Shown: positions 35,840-44,473 of the stretch, one piece after another
Numbering within the stretch: the first letter of the stretch is position 1
Layout of the letters: each line of letters starts with the position of its first letter
Assembly (NCBI RefSeq): GCF_000948975.2
Contig: NZ_CP059735.1
Span: 3,286,001 to 3,350,000, forward strand
From: Thalassomonas actiniarum
Lineage (GTDB): Bacteria; Pseudomonadota; Gammaproteobacteria; Enterobacterales; Alteromonadaceae
Direction: 5' to 3'
Length of the DNA: 64,000 bases
The notes under the pieces: generated by a model
Told to the model about the DNA's origin: nothing
The model's input: only the letters and a program-made list of their open reading frames with translations
Database searches by the model: none
Translations under genes and position numbers: made by a program

Positions 35840-37165
35840 TCACGAATCCCAGATAGCGCCATAAGCGGGAATGCCGCGGCTTTCCATGCCATAAACCACT
35901 TCATTGGTGAGTGCCTGGTTGGAGATACAAATCACCGCCTCGGCATTAAATTGCCTGTAGGCGCGATAAGCCAGGGCAACCATATCCGGCTTGCCTTTTT
36001 CTCTGGTATTCCAGATCTCGGCATCGGGCTGTGCCGACATGATTTCATCGACCAGCTCATCGCCGTAGGTTTTGCGCGGATCACGGGTTGCCCATACCAG
36101 CAAGGCAGGCACCTTGGCAGCCAATAAATGCGGCAAACAGGGGCCGATACCACTGCCTGTGGCAATGTAAATAACGCGCTTAAATAACACCTCGATATTG
36201 GCGACCCCGGCGGTTGGTATGCCCCGCACCCAAAGATGCGAAGGCATATCGTCGATAAGCTCACCGGTCCAGTCACCGGCGCGTGAAATGGTCAGCCTGA
36301 ACCCGGGTTCATTCGGGCTCGGCACATTGGCGAACGAATGCCACTGGGTTAACGGGCTGCGGCTAATGGCGGTCGATGAACCGGCAAACGGTGTCACCCC
36401 GTAATCAAACTTGGCCAGCGCCACGTGGGAAGACGGCCGGGTGATAACTACAGGCACTTTTTTTAACCTGAGCCAGGGCAAAATGATGCTGATGGTAACC
36501 AGGCAAAGCAGCCAGAATGCCGGGCTTTGTAACAACGGGGCTAATTCACCGTTTGCCGGGATAACAGACAACCAGGTATGCAGCCAGAAACCCGCTAACA
36601 CGCTCCAACCGCCAAACCTGTGGACGATTTCAAACAGGTTGTGATAATCGCGCCGTATGGCAGGCAATGCACAAAGTGCTATCAGCAATAACGTTGCAGA
36701 CAATACCGTCGACAGCGCCAGTAAAAAGTCCGGCACCAGGTTTATGCCCTGCAGCGAATAAAACCAGAGCGAGGCGTTATAAATGAAAAACCAGGCCGTG
36801 GCGAAGGTCGCACATCCACTGTGCAAGCCGCCGAAATGGTAGACCTTGGCTAAGTGCCAGCGAATGCTCAGCGGCCAGCTGGTAGGGGCACGTGTCGCCA
36901 GCCAAAACAAACCATTGATCACATATTGCTGACGAATTAAAATCGCCACCGTCAGGTTCACCAGCATCAGCTCGCTGATGGTTTCCAGGGCAAACCCATT
37001 TTCATGCCACCAGTGCTCGGTAAATACGCCGTTAAATAAAAAGTAGAGATTAACGGCGCTCACCAATAAAAATAAACGCTGGTAATGGGCCAGAAACGGA
37101 TATTTCAATAAACGCTTTGCCAGCGGCTGCTGCTCGGGCAGCGCCAATGCCATTGAATTATTCAT
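35840..37165 (-). CDS. Six-TM flavoprotein with FAD/NAD(P)-binding domain (TmpA/TmpL C-terminal-like)
   Basis: The 441-aa protein has six predicted membrane helices in its first 260 residues, with conserved His residues (WHLAKVYHFGGLHSG, FEIVHRFGGW) that could bind heme as in ferric reductases, then a cytoplasmic reductase-like domain. A TGSGIGPCLPHLLA nucleotide-binding segment stands near residue 335. From family knowledge this matches the membrane part of fungal TmpA/TmpL. The ATG (GGAGG upstream) lies within the last codons of the AMP-binding gene (8-bp overlap), so the two are translated together, equivalent to the fused fungal TmpL. Confidence 0.78.
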   Translation of the reverse strand: MNNSMALALPEQQPLAKRLLKYPFLAHYQRLFLLVSAVNLYFLFNGVFTEHWWHENGFALETISELMLVNLTVAILIRQQYVINGLFWLATRAPTSWPLSIRWHLAKVYHFGGLHSGCATFATAWFFIYNASLWFYSLQGINLVPDFLLALSTVLSATLLLIALCALPAIRRDYHNLFEIVHRFGGWSVLAGFWLHTWLSVIPANGELAPLLQSPAFWLLCLVTISIILPWLRLKKVPVVITRPSSHVALAKFDYGVTPFAGSSTAISRSPLTQWHSFANVPSPNEPGFRLTISRAGDWTGELIDDMPSHLWVRGIPTAGVANIEVLFKRVIYIATGSGIGPCLPHLLAAKVPALLVWATRDPRKTYGDELVDEIMSAQPDAEIWNTREKGKPDMVALAYRAYRQFNAEAVICISNQALTNEVVYGMESRGIPAYGAIWDS

Positions 37166-38888
37166 AACTGACCTCCGCCGGGGAAAGCCCCTGTACTTGC
37201 AAGGGCTCATCTGCTTTAGGCTTAGTGGCCAAATAACCGGCCAGCAAAGCCCGTTTATCCACCTTTCCCCTGGGGGTCATCGGCAGCTCTGCCAGGGGCA
37301 TGATAGCCTTGGGAACGGCGTAATAAGGCAAGCCTTGCTCAGCAGCTTGTTGCAGTTCACTTGTGTTCAGCTCTGCCGGAGTGACAAAGGCGATCAGGCT
37401 TTCCTTATCCAGTTTTAACGTGACCGCCTGGCGGCAACCCGCCACCTTTTCCAGGCAGGCAGAAACCGAGTCCAGCTCCACCCGAAAACCTTTAATCTTC
37501 ACCTGATCATCAATGCGTCCCAGGTGCTCAAGCTCGCCGTCGGCATTCCAGCGCCCGAGATCGCCGGTCCTGAACATCATGGCGCCGTTGCCGCGAAAAG
37601 GATCGCTTTTATATCTTTGTGCGGTAAGGACATCGTTGCCAAGATACCCCTGGGTCACGCACTCTCCCCCGGCCCACATCACACCGGTTTCCCCGATACG
37701 GCATGGCTGCTCGTTTTCATCGAGCACATAGACGGTATTATTGGGGGTCGGACTGCCTATGGTTAACGGCTTAAGTCCCGGCTGGTAATCTTGCATGGTA
37801 TTGACAATAGTGGTTTCGGTCGGGCCACAGGCGTTATAAAAACGGCAATAGCCAGACCATAAATTCGCCAGGGGCTCAGGGCATGGCTCCCCCGCCACCG
37901 CCACGCACTTAATCTTGCTAAAGTCGGCCGGGTTAAGCGCGGATAAGATCGACGGAGTGGCAATAATGGTTTCAATATCCGGGTCAATATCGCTGATTTT
38001 TTTGCCGCGAATACATAAGGTTGCACCATGCGCCAGGCTAGTGAAGATTTCCCAGGCCGCCATATCAAAAGCGATGCTGAGCACTTGCGCCACTTTTTGC
38101 CTGGGTTTAGTCATCAGGTTGCCGGGGGCTGTTAAAACAATATTGCACAGATTGCGGTGGCTGACGCAGACCCCGTTGGGTTGACCGGTAGTGCCCGAGG
38201 TGAACAGCACAAAGCTCAATAAACTGCCGTCCCGGTACCGGCTCAGATCCGGCAAGGACAAGTGCTGATAGCTTTCGGTTATCACTTCATCCGCCCACAC
38301 CAGTTGGCATGCATGTGTTGGCGGTAGTAAATGAGCAAGATCGGACAAGGTTAAAATAACCTTGATCTTGGCCACCTTAATGATATGCAATAATTGCTGG
38401 TCTTTGGTCACTCCTAAATGCTGCGGCACATAAGCCGCACCAAGTTTCAGCACCGCCAATATCCCCACCACCATGGCAATAGAGCGGGTTAAAAACAGCC
38501 CCACCTTATCGCCGGGGTTCACCCCCAGGATTATCAGCTTTTTCGCCAATAAATCTGCTTTTTGATTTAACTGGCCATAAGAAATGCTGCTGCCCAGGTG
38601 GGTGACGGCAATATCATCGGGATTAAGACGGGCATATTGTTCAAAGGCCTGATGGATCAAGTGATAATCCGGCGCTTGTGCCATCCCCTGACCGAAAAAC
38701 TCGAACAGGATCCGATCTGACAAAGCTAATTCCTGCAAGGGTTCAGGTAAAAATGCCTGCCTTTGAACGCCTGCTTTTTGACGAATTTGTTCAGATATAA
38801 GTCCTTTGGCACTACTGCTTTTGAGCAGGTAAGGACTCGGTTTGGTTTCATTTACACTTTCTGCTTGGGTTAATTTATTTGTACTCAT
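37158..38888 (-). CDS. Stand-alone AMP-binding (NRPS adenylation-like) enzyme
   Basis: The 576-aa enzyme contains the adenylation core motifs: A3 FTSGTTGQPNG (229-239), A5 YNACGPTETT (about 350), A7 FRTGDLGRW, A8 GRIDDQVKIKGFRVEL and A10 PRGKVDKR with the catalytic Lys. It lacks carrier, condensation and thioesterase domains, so the activated acyl-adenylate must go to a separate acceptor. The first 50 residues are a non-conserved extension. AAAGGAACGATT precedes the ATG. It is upstream of and overlapping the six-TM flavoprotein gene. Substrate not predictable by eye. Confidence 0.88.
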   Translation of the reverse strand: MSTNKLTQAESVNETKPSPYLLKSSSAKGLISEQIRQKAGVQRQAFLPEPLQELALSDRILFEFFGQGMAQAPDYHLIHQAFEQYARLNPDDIAVTHLGSSISYGQLNQKADLLAKKLIILGVNPGDKVGLFLTRSIAMVVGILAVLKLGAAYVPQHLGVTKDQQLLHIIKVAKIKVILTLSDLAHLLPPTHACQLVWADEVITESYQHLSLPDLSRYRDGSLLSFVLFTSGTTGQPNGVCVSHRNLCNIVLTAPGNLMTKPRQKVAQVLSIAFDMAAWEIFTSLAHGATLCIRGKKISDIDPDIETIIATPSILSALNPADFSKIKCVAVAGEPCPEPLANLWSGYCRFYNACGPTETTIVNTMQDYQPGLKPLTIGSPTPNNTVYVLDENEQPCRIGETGVMWAGGECVTQGYLGNDVLTAQRYKSDPFRGNGAMMFRTGDLGRWNADGELEHLGRIDDQVKIKGFRVELDSVSACLEKVAGCRQAVTLKLDKESLIAFVTPAELNTSELQQAAEQGLPYYAVPKAIMPLAELPMTPRGKVDKRALLAGYLATKPKADEPLQVQGLSPAEVSYE

Positions 38889-39303
38889 AATCGTTCCTTT
38901 TAAATATAAGCACGAAATAAGTTAACCAAATGCCGCAGAAAATAACTCACACATTAATAACGATTCGATCACGGTTCTCTAACGTTTTAATCTCATTTTT
39001 ATCACATAAGTATCACACGCCAGATTAGTGGCTCTAATCATTAAAGCTCCAGATTTATCATAAAACCCCGCATCGCGCCCAAGCAGGCAATTGCATTAAA
39101 AATAAATAAAATGAATAGCAACAATAGGCAGCTAATGAGGCCGGGGCTCAAGAAGTCAGATCGTGATGTGGCTTTTGTCGGGCCTCCCCGGCAACAGGCA
39201 TGCTTTAAATGCCAGGCGGAGCAAGTATGGTTGTCCCGATATAAAGTAAAACGCCCCGTAACTTAAAGCTAAGGGGCGATAGTGTGAGCAAGCATTAAAG
39301 TTG
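38889..39303. other. Intergenic region upstream of the AMP-binding gene
   Basis: The 415 bases contain the presumed promoter of the AMP-binding/flavoprotein genes (AT-rich, near 38930-39050) and, at the right, the terminator of the GNAT gene. I see no gene on either strand and no recognisable operator. Confidence 0.5.
39242..39278 (-). terminator. Rho-independent terminator of the SET/GNAT unit
   Basis: On the minus strand CGCCCC pairs with GGGGCG (39252-39257 and 39273-39278 on the plus strand), followed by TTTTACTTT. It lies about 25 bases after the GNAT stop codon. Confidence 0.75.
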
Positions 39304-39816
39304 TTAACTCTTGCTCTTTTGGGCAATATTTTCCCGGCTTATTTTCATCAACCATAAAGGTTCATCCGCCGGTTTCATCATGGCTACCAGGTCAAAACCC
39401 ATACGCTGGTAAAAGCGAATAACCGCTTTGTTATTATATTGTACATTCAAACTGATCCCGGCAAATTCCGGAGACTTGATAATAAAAGCATATAACCTTT
39501 CAAAAACCGCCCTGCCGACCCCCGAGTTTTGAAAAGCAGTATCGACCTGGAAACCGCCAAACCAGAGATAATCATCAACATCCTTGACCAGGGTAAAAAA
39601 GCCCGCCACCTGATCGGCTATAGTAATCACAAAGACTTCAAACGGCGGTTTGTTATCTTTACGATCGAAAATATACTGGCTTTGCACTTTCATCGGCGAC
39701 GGTACAAATGCCTGTTGTAAGGGGTACAACCGGATGCGTAAAATTTTCGACCAATGTGCCGGTTTTAAAGGTTCGATATTAATATCCGCTGACGTTATCA
39801 ATTTGCTCTTCCTCAA
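39304..39816 (-). CDS. GNAT family N-acetyltransferase
   Basis: The 170-aa protein has a GNAT acetyl-CoA fold: a VAGFFTLVKD strand, the motif A region LWFGGFQVDTAFQNSGVGRAVFE with the Q/GxxG/A pyrophosphate loop (QNSGVG), and the C-terminal NNKAVIRFYQRMGFDLV segment. It would acetylate an amine on a small molecule or protein. Its start lies inside the end of the SET-domain gene (38-bp overlap), so expression is probably coupled. The substrate cannot be predicted. Confidence 0.86.
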   Translation of the reverse strand: MRKSKLITSADINIEPLKPAHWSKILRIRLYPLQQAFVPSPMKVQSQYIFDRKDNKPPFEVFVITIADQVAGFFTLVKDVDDYLWFGGFQVDTAFQNSGVGRAVFERLYAFIIKSPEFAGISLNVQYNNKAVIRFYQRMGFDLVAMMKPADEPLWLMKISRENIAQKSKS

Positions 39817-41050
39817 ATAAAGCCAATAAATCTCTCTGATAGCGGGTTTCTAATTCCTGTTGAATATAATCAATACGCTTGCCGTGAGTCAGAAAGGTTA
39901 ATGCGGTCGAGACAAACGAAACATAGTGCTTAAGGGTTTGCTTTTCCTGGGCAAGAAATTTTTTGCAATCTGCTATATTTTGTCCTCCCCGCTGAGGCAC
40001 TTGCGTAACTTCATTGCTGTCATACAGGGCCAGCATTTGCTGGCAAGTTTGCAAAAATGCCTGCAAGGCCAAAATTTCATCAAGCCTGGTACGCGGTTTT
40101 TGGTAACAGGACAACTCTGATTGCAGACACTTTGATGTACTTATTCGTAAAAACATCAGTGCTTTTAAAAAACCTTCCGGCTCACCCGGGCCGATATCTA
40201 TGTCCAGGGCATAGTTTTCTATCTCCATCAAGGCTATCTTTTCTGCTATCAGGGAGTCTGCCACATCCAGAGATACGGTGATCCTGGCGCTGTTAAAGCG
40301 GCTATCATCATGGACAAAGCCATAGCTGGCAAAAAGGCGGCGGTTACTTTTACGGCCGTAACTGACGGTAATCTCTTCACCGGCAGCAATGTTATCCTGA
40401 CTGACCAGCACTAAGGCATTTTTTTCCTTATTTTGCTGCCAAAGGCTATTGGGCCTGGACATGTGATTGGCCATATCGAGCAACGGGCCAAGCACCACTT
40501 CACCATTGAGGGTAAAGCAACGACTGTTGATTACCGTTCGTGCCCACATGTATTGAACAAGGGTCACGTCTTTCATTTCAGGAAGTTCCCTGAGCCGGTG
40601 ATAATCCTGCTCCAGGGTAAAACGCCTCATCAGTATCATTTCAATAACGGGAGAACCCTGTAACTGACAGAGCATGTCGGTGGAATAAAATAACGGGATG
40701 TGGTTAAAGTGTGCCGGCAACATCTCCAGATAAGGCGCCCAAAAGGAGTTTTCCCTGTTGTTTTCTTGCAGCAGATAAGCTGACAGCAAGGCATGCCCCT
40801 CCTTAATCCCGGCTTGCAGCAGTTTTTCTCCGATATCGGATTGTCGGGCTACCCCGCCCCCCATCAAATGGGACTGGGGCAAAGTTAACAATTTCTCCCC
40901 CGCCATTAATGGGTAAGCGGCCACTAGCCGGCGCTCACCATCGGAGGACGTATTAATGACAAGTTTTGTTGTATCTATTCCGGCAGAGCTCAACCAATTG
41001 GACAATTCATGGTCAGCGCCGTATATTACCTGATCTTTGGTTACTAACAT
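39779..41050 (-). CDS. SET-domain protein of the RuBisCO LSMT/SETD3/SETD6 class
   Basis: The 423-aa protein has a split SET domain like plant RuBisCO large-subunit methyltransferase and animal SETD3/SETD6: RTVINSRCF (171-179), DMANHMSRPN (192-201) and GEEITVSYGRKSN (224-236) with the catalytic Tyr in VSYG, then LFASYGFV. A helical C-terminal domain (about 255-420) corresponds to the substrate-binding domain. These enzymes transfer methyl from SAM to Lys (or His73 of actin for SETD3). No Sec signal or linked chaperone is seen. It could act inside the bacterium or, given the nearby type III genes, on a host protein; the latter is speculation. Confidence 0.82.
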   Translation of the reverse strand: MLVTKDQVIYGADHELSNWLSSAGIDTTKLVINTSSDGERRLVAAYPLMAGEKLLTLPQSHLMGGGVARQSDIGEKLLQAGIKEGHALLSAYLLQENNRENSFWAPYLEMLPAHFNHIPLFYSTDMLCQLQGSPVIEMILMRRFTLEQDYHRLRELPEMKDVTLVQYMWARTVINSRCFTLNGEVVLGPLLDMANHMSRPNSLWQQNKEKNALVLVSQDNIAAGEEITVSYGRKSNRRLFASYGFVHDDSRFNSARITVSLDVADSLIAEKIALMEIENYALDIDIGPGEPEGFLKALMFLRISTSKCLQSELSCYQKPRTRLDEILALQAFLQTCQQMLALYDSNEVTQVPQRGGQNIADCKKFLAQEKQTLKHYVSFVSTALTFLTHGKRIDYIQQELETRYQRDLLALFEEEQIDNVSGY

Positions 41051-41464
41051 ATTGCTCTCTCATTAGCTTTTTAAGTAAGTAACCAGTAATGTTTTTTGGT
41101 CGCAAAAACATTATTAAAAATGAACACCAGCCGGCCAGGAAACAACTCTTTATCGTAAACTTTCTTTATATGCTTATCAGGCAAGAAAACAATACCAGGT
41201 AAACTTTTCAGCCTGTTACCTTTGGCCTGAATATGTCCTCTTTGAGCTAAATGAGGTATGAATATCACAGTATTTGCATCAAGCCGAAGTCAGGAATCAG
41301 GCTTTACTTTTGTACTTTATCTCGCTGGCAATGTTGAGTTAGGATTGCCGTTTTTTGCATCCTGTATTCTTAATAATGGGGAGCCTGTGGGCTCAGCTCC
41401 CCATTCACTATATTTACCGGTCGAGCCTTTAACGACCCATTAAGGTAAAATTAGCTGTCAATTC
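41051..41464. other. Intergenic region between the Josephin-like gene and the SET gene
   Basis: This 414-base stretch holds a terminator hairpin at 41375-41405 and the presumed promoter of the SET/GNAT pair. A minus-strand frame of 65 codons (41071-41268) has no convincing ribosome site or homology and is not called. Confidence 0.5.
41375..41405 (-). terminator. Hairpin after the Josephin-like effector gene
   Basis: A 10-bp perfect inverted repeat AATGGGGAGC/GCTCCCCATT (41375-41384 and 41396-41405) lies 60 bases beyond the stop codon. On the minus strand it is followed by ATTAAG rather than a T-run. Confidence 0.55.
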
Positions 41465-43165
41465 CTATTCTTTACTGGCCTTCTTATCTGCTTTCTCCGG
41501 CTCATTGCTGTTATTGTTACTTGTTGAGTCATTAGCCGGCTGTTTACTGGCCTCTTTATCTACTTTCTCCGGCTCATTGCTACTATTGTTGTTATTGTTG
41601 TTATTGTTGTTATTGTTGCCTATTGAATGATTAGCCGGCTGTTTCGCTAACAGTGTAGCCATAGCATGGTCGTTTTTATTGCTCCCGACCAAATGCTTTA
41701 TAGCGTCACTCGGTTTTTCAAATCCTTCACTTACCCCCTTTGCACGACTATCAAGGATATGCCACTTCTCTGTTTGCTCTGAATAATTTAAGCTATAGGA
41801 GTGTGTATTGGATGAGCGGCCAAGCAACATCCCCGTTACTCCGCTCTCAGCCAACTCATCAGCTTTCGCAGATATATCATCAAGTTGCACTCCCTTCTCT
41901 ACCAATTCTTTTTGCTTATCTGTCATTTTATCTGCAGGCGTTTTTTGCAGCTCTCCAGAAAATATAGCAGTATTCTTCCATGAACTGTCAATCTGACCTT
42001 GGTCGGCTAAAAATTCAAGTAATGCTTTTCCTTGATTATAATCAACCCCTTGTGAAACATTCGGTGGCTTATTATCAACATTATAAGTTTCAGCATCACT
42101 CTTGGTACGGAATCTTGAATTTTTATCACCCATATCTGACTCTAGAAAGGCTTGCGCCACATTAGGGTTTGCCACTTGTTTGCCTATCAAATGATTAATG
42201 GCATGAAGTGTACACATATCATCACTGATATTTTCATGATAAAGACCGGTATTTTCATCTACCCCCACTTTACCGAGATCTTTACTTTCAAATTTAACAG
42301 CTCTTTGTTCGTTACTAAATGCGATCAAAGTGGACTCTGAGTAGTTTTGTTTTTTGAGCCACTTATCATCAACCGGGAGCCATTGTCCACTTTGAGGATC
42401 GGCACGCAATGCCCCATTTTTCTGTTCATTAAGTTTAAGTAACGTTGGTTTAAAAGATTTAAAATCAGCTGACTTTTCATTCTCCTTCAACTCATCCTGA
42501 GCATTATTGCTACCTTTTTTCTCTGCCGGATTGGCGACAACAAAATAATCCCGGTTAGGGTTCATTTTCAGTAGGCCATTTGTCAAAACTTGTGCATCTT
42601 GGGTCCAGTTTTTTGCATCATAGCCAATATCATCTATGTTTGCGGTAGTGTTACGGGATACTGAAGGAGCAGTGCCGCCGCCCATGATCTGGTGGGGGTT
42701 TTTTCCCAGTTCTACTGCCTTATCAAAACCTCTGACAGCACGTGCCATAAAGATACTCTCGGCGCGATTATGCTGTGCAAAGTCATGTTTACTCTTTACA
42801 CTTTTTCTCTTGCCGTGGTCTGGATAAGCTTTTTGCAAGTCATTAAAATACTTATCATCGTTAAGTCGGCTCAGTATGCCCTTTTCTTGTTCACTGGTAG
42901 GGGCGGCTTTTGCTTCCGATTTAGTGCTGCTGGCCTTATCGGCACTTTGTGAAGAATACTCCTTAGAGTTACTTGCAGGGGCACTCATACTGGATATCGC
43001 CCTCTGCTTCCATGGCCCCCTATACTTGTCTTTATTCTCCTTCATATTCTCAATCAATGAGTTCGCGGCCGCCTCACTCATCGGCTTGCTTTTTTTTGCT
43101 TCAAATCTATTTGTCTCAGGGTTTTTAAGCATGAAATTGACTTGGTATTGTGCTACTTGCGCCAT
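41465..43165 (-). CDS. Candidate type III effector with Josephin-like cysteine protease domain
   Basis: The 566-aa protein has a polar, disordered N-terminus (about 1-100) as in type III substrates, a middle domain of unknown fold, and at about 310-495 a segment resembling Josephin deubiquitinases: MCTLHAINHLIG (Cys318, His321, Asn324; ataxin-3 has SLCAQHCLNNLL), then NTHSYSL (His455) and WHILDS (Asp472), giving a plausible Cys-His-Asp triad in the right order and spacing. The tail has an 11-Asn tract and a duplicated KQPAN...NEPEK unit. The gene directly upstream encodes a CesT-type chaperone. Predicted activity: removal of ubiquitin or a like protein in host cells. Any C39- or C1-like peptidase is the alternative. 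Confidence 0.68.
   Translation of the reverse strand: MAQVAQYQVNFMLKNPETNRFEAKKSKPMSEAAANSLIENMKENKDKYRGPWKQRAISSMSAPASNSKEYSSQSADKASSTKSEAKAAPTSEQEKGILSRLNDDKYFNDLQKAYPDHGKRKSVKSKHDFAQHNRAESIFMARAVRGFDKAVELGKNPHQIMGGGTAPSVSRNTTANIDDIGYDAKNWTQDAQVLTNGLLKMNPNRDYFVVANPAEKKGSNNAQDELKENEKSADFKSFKPTLLKLNEQKNGALRADPQSGQWLPVDDKWLKKQNYSESTLIAFSNEQRAVKFESKDLGKVGVDENTGLYHENISDDMCTLHAINHLIGKQVANPNVAQAFLESDMGDKNSRFRTKSDAETYNVDNKPPNVSQGVDYNQGKALLEFLADQGQIDSSWKNTAIFSGELQKTPADKMTDKQKELVEKGVQLDDISAKADELAESGVTGMLLGRSSNTHSYSLNYSEQTEKWHILDSRAKGVSEGFEKPSDAIKHLVGSNKNDHAMATLLAKQPANHSIGNNNNNNNNNNNSSNEPEKVDKEASKQPANDSTSNNNSNEPEKADKKASKE
41585..41617 (-). repeat. AAY trinucleotide tract encoding 11 asparagines
   Basis: A run of Asn codons (AAC/AAT interspersed; read as GTT/ATT on the plus strand) lies in the low-complexity tail of the Josephin-like gene. 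Length changes would stay in frame. Both flanks carry copies of the NEPEK and KQPAN unit. Confidence 0.85.
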
Positions 43166-43224
43166 AATATTTACCTCATTTAAAATTACGTTATTATTTA
43201 GCTTTCTTTTGCCCGAAGATGATT

Positions 43225-43692
43225 TTAAAGTCTCAACATCCCCAGCATGGCATTGCCATCATCTTCTATATTTCCAACAGCTTTATTTACATTGCTCTTC
43301 AATTCCTTCTTTAACTGTTCCGCCTTATCGATAAAGTTATCCAGAATGTTTTTAAAGTCCTGATATTCCCTTTTATCAAAGGTTTCAGTAAAACAAAGAA
43401 ATAGCGCTCCAACGGTTTCATCCAAAGCAATTGCAGCGCCTTTGGTTTCTAATTGATACATGTTTAACGATAAGGCATGGCTTAAGAGCTGCTCACGCTC
43501 CTGATCCGGTAAATCAAGCAGGTGACAAGAAATGGAATAGCCTTCATTTAGTTCATCGGCAAATAAGGCAAAAGAGGTTTTCTTACCAGCCTGTAACATG
43601 CAGCTACCTTCATTGGTTAATGTAAACTGGGTATCAAACTCAGTTCCAAGCTCGTTAAGCCAGTGTTGAAGTTGGTGGTTTTCATATGACAT
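43225..43692 (-). CDS. CesT-type type III secretion chaperone
   Basis: The 155-aa acidic protein has the class I chaperone layout: an N-terminal helix with LQHWLNELG, strands including CMLQAGKKTSFALFADE and GAAIALDETVGALFLCF, and a long C-terminal helix. It lies 59 bp upstream of the Josephin-like gene on the same strand and most likely binds that effector. The region before the ATG contains a clear palindrome (43723-43743). Confidence 0.8.
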   Translation of the reverse strand: MSYENHQLQHWLNELGTEFDTQFTLTNEGSCMLQAGKKTSFALFADELNEGYSISCHLLDLPDQEREQLLSHALSLNMYQLETKGAAIALDETVGALFLCFTETFDKREYQDFKNILDNFIDKAEQLKKELKSNVNKAVGNIEDDGNAMLGMLRL

Positions 43693-43722
43693 CCGATCGC
43701 TTCCTATCTTTAATAAAACTCA

Positions 43723-43743
43723 TTACACCCGTTAAAGGTGTAA
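43723..43743. promoter_or_regulatory. Palindrome TTACACC-N7-GGTGTAA upstream of chaperone gene
   Basis: A perfect 7-bp inverted repeat with a 7-base spacer sits 31-51 bases before the chaperone start codon. Its symmetry and location suit a dimeric repressor or activator; no T-run follows. Confidence 0.45.
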
Positions 43744-43850
43744 ATTTTCATGGTTCAAAGATAAGAAACAGCAAGATAAAAAGTGTTTGCAGTTAATTCA
43801 ATTCTTGAGCTTTAGGGGAATATGTTATGAAGGAACATCAAGGTATAAAG

Positions 43851-44228
43851 TTAAACAAAGGTGGCGATAATTTTTCGTGTTGTCATCCCTCTAGAATACA
43901 GGTACAAGCTCTTATCAGCCATCGAGGTAAATCGGGATTGGGATTTCTTGGTAAGTTTTGCCTCAAAACTACTGTCTCTGTCATGCGGCGTTTCTGGCTA
44001 AAACTGGCCATCTACTGTTCAGATCTTCTTACTGGAGAAGCCATTGCATTGATTATCTGAGTGAAACTTTTCATGCTTGGAATAACCAAGATGATCTTCT
44101 AATTCTGCTTTAGAAGCAGCTTAGACGGTAACTTTAATAAGCACCTGCCTGAAGTTAGCCAGATATTGCCCGGATTTGATATGTTTCTCGACCTCTTTAG
44201 CAAAGGCTTTTAGTTCTTTATTATTCAT
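43851..44228 (-). pseudogene. IS256-family transposase remnant
   Basis: Reading leftward from an ATG at 44228, the frame matches the N-terminal third of IS256-family transposases: KELKAFAKEV, FRQVLIKVTV, AELEDHLGYSKHEK, GFSSKKI, a DGQF...PHDRDSSFE segment, RFTSMADKSLYLYSRGMTTR. It is broken by four in-frame stops (codons 36, 70, 77 and 126) and then stops resembling the family, so about 125 of about 400 codons remain. It is inactive. It lies between effector-chaperone pairs and records past insertion in the island. Confidence 0.85.
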
Positions 44229-44280
44229 AACCTGCCTATCCTTTAACTATATAAAGAGTAGTCATGACAGGCAGTTACGC

Positions 44281-44473
44281 TAATTTAATGCAGTCTCCTT
44301 GAGATCACAAATAAAGCTCTCAAGTATTTTCTTTGGCACGGTGGAGACTATCAGGTTGATTAAGCTCTGAAAATCAAATCTGACAGCTCAATTAAGACTT
44401 ATTCACTTTATCAATAAACTCTCTCCAGGACTCATCAGCGAAAAACCCCGGGTTATCCTGATGACAAAATGCT
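44281..44473. other. Noncoding stretch with possible coding debris
   Basis: Between the transposase relic and the 329-aa gene there are short minus-strand frames (one of about 31 codons ending near 44286, one ending near 44396 with FFADESWREFIDKVNKS) that read like gene fragments in different frames. I could not identify the parent gene. This may be further debris from insertion events. Confidence 0.35.

Noticed and set aside
41071-41268. 65-codon minus-strand frame before the SET gene
   Set aside because: GTG start without a ribosome site and no recognisable similarity; more likely leader sequence.
43827-44060. 77-codon plus-strand frame
   Set aside because: It is antisense to the IS256 transposase relic, which explains the sequence better.
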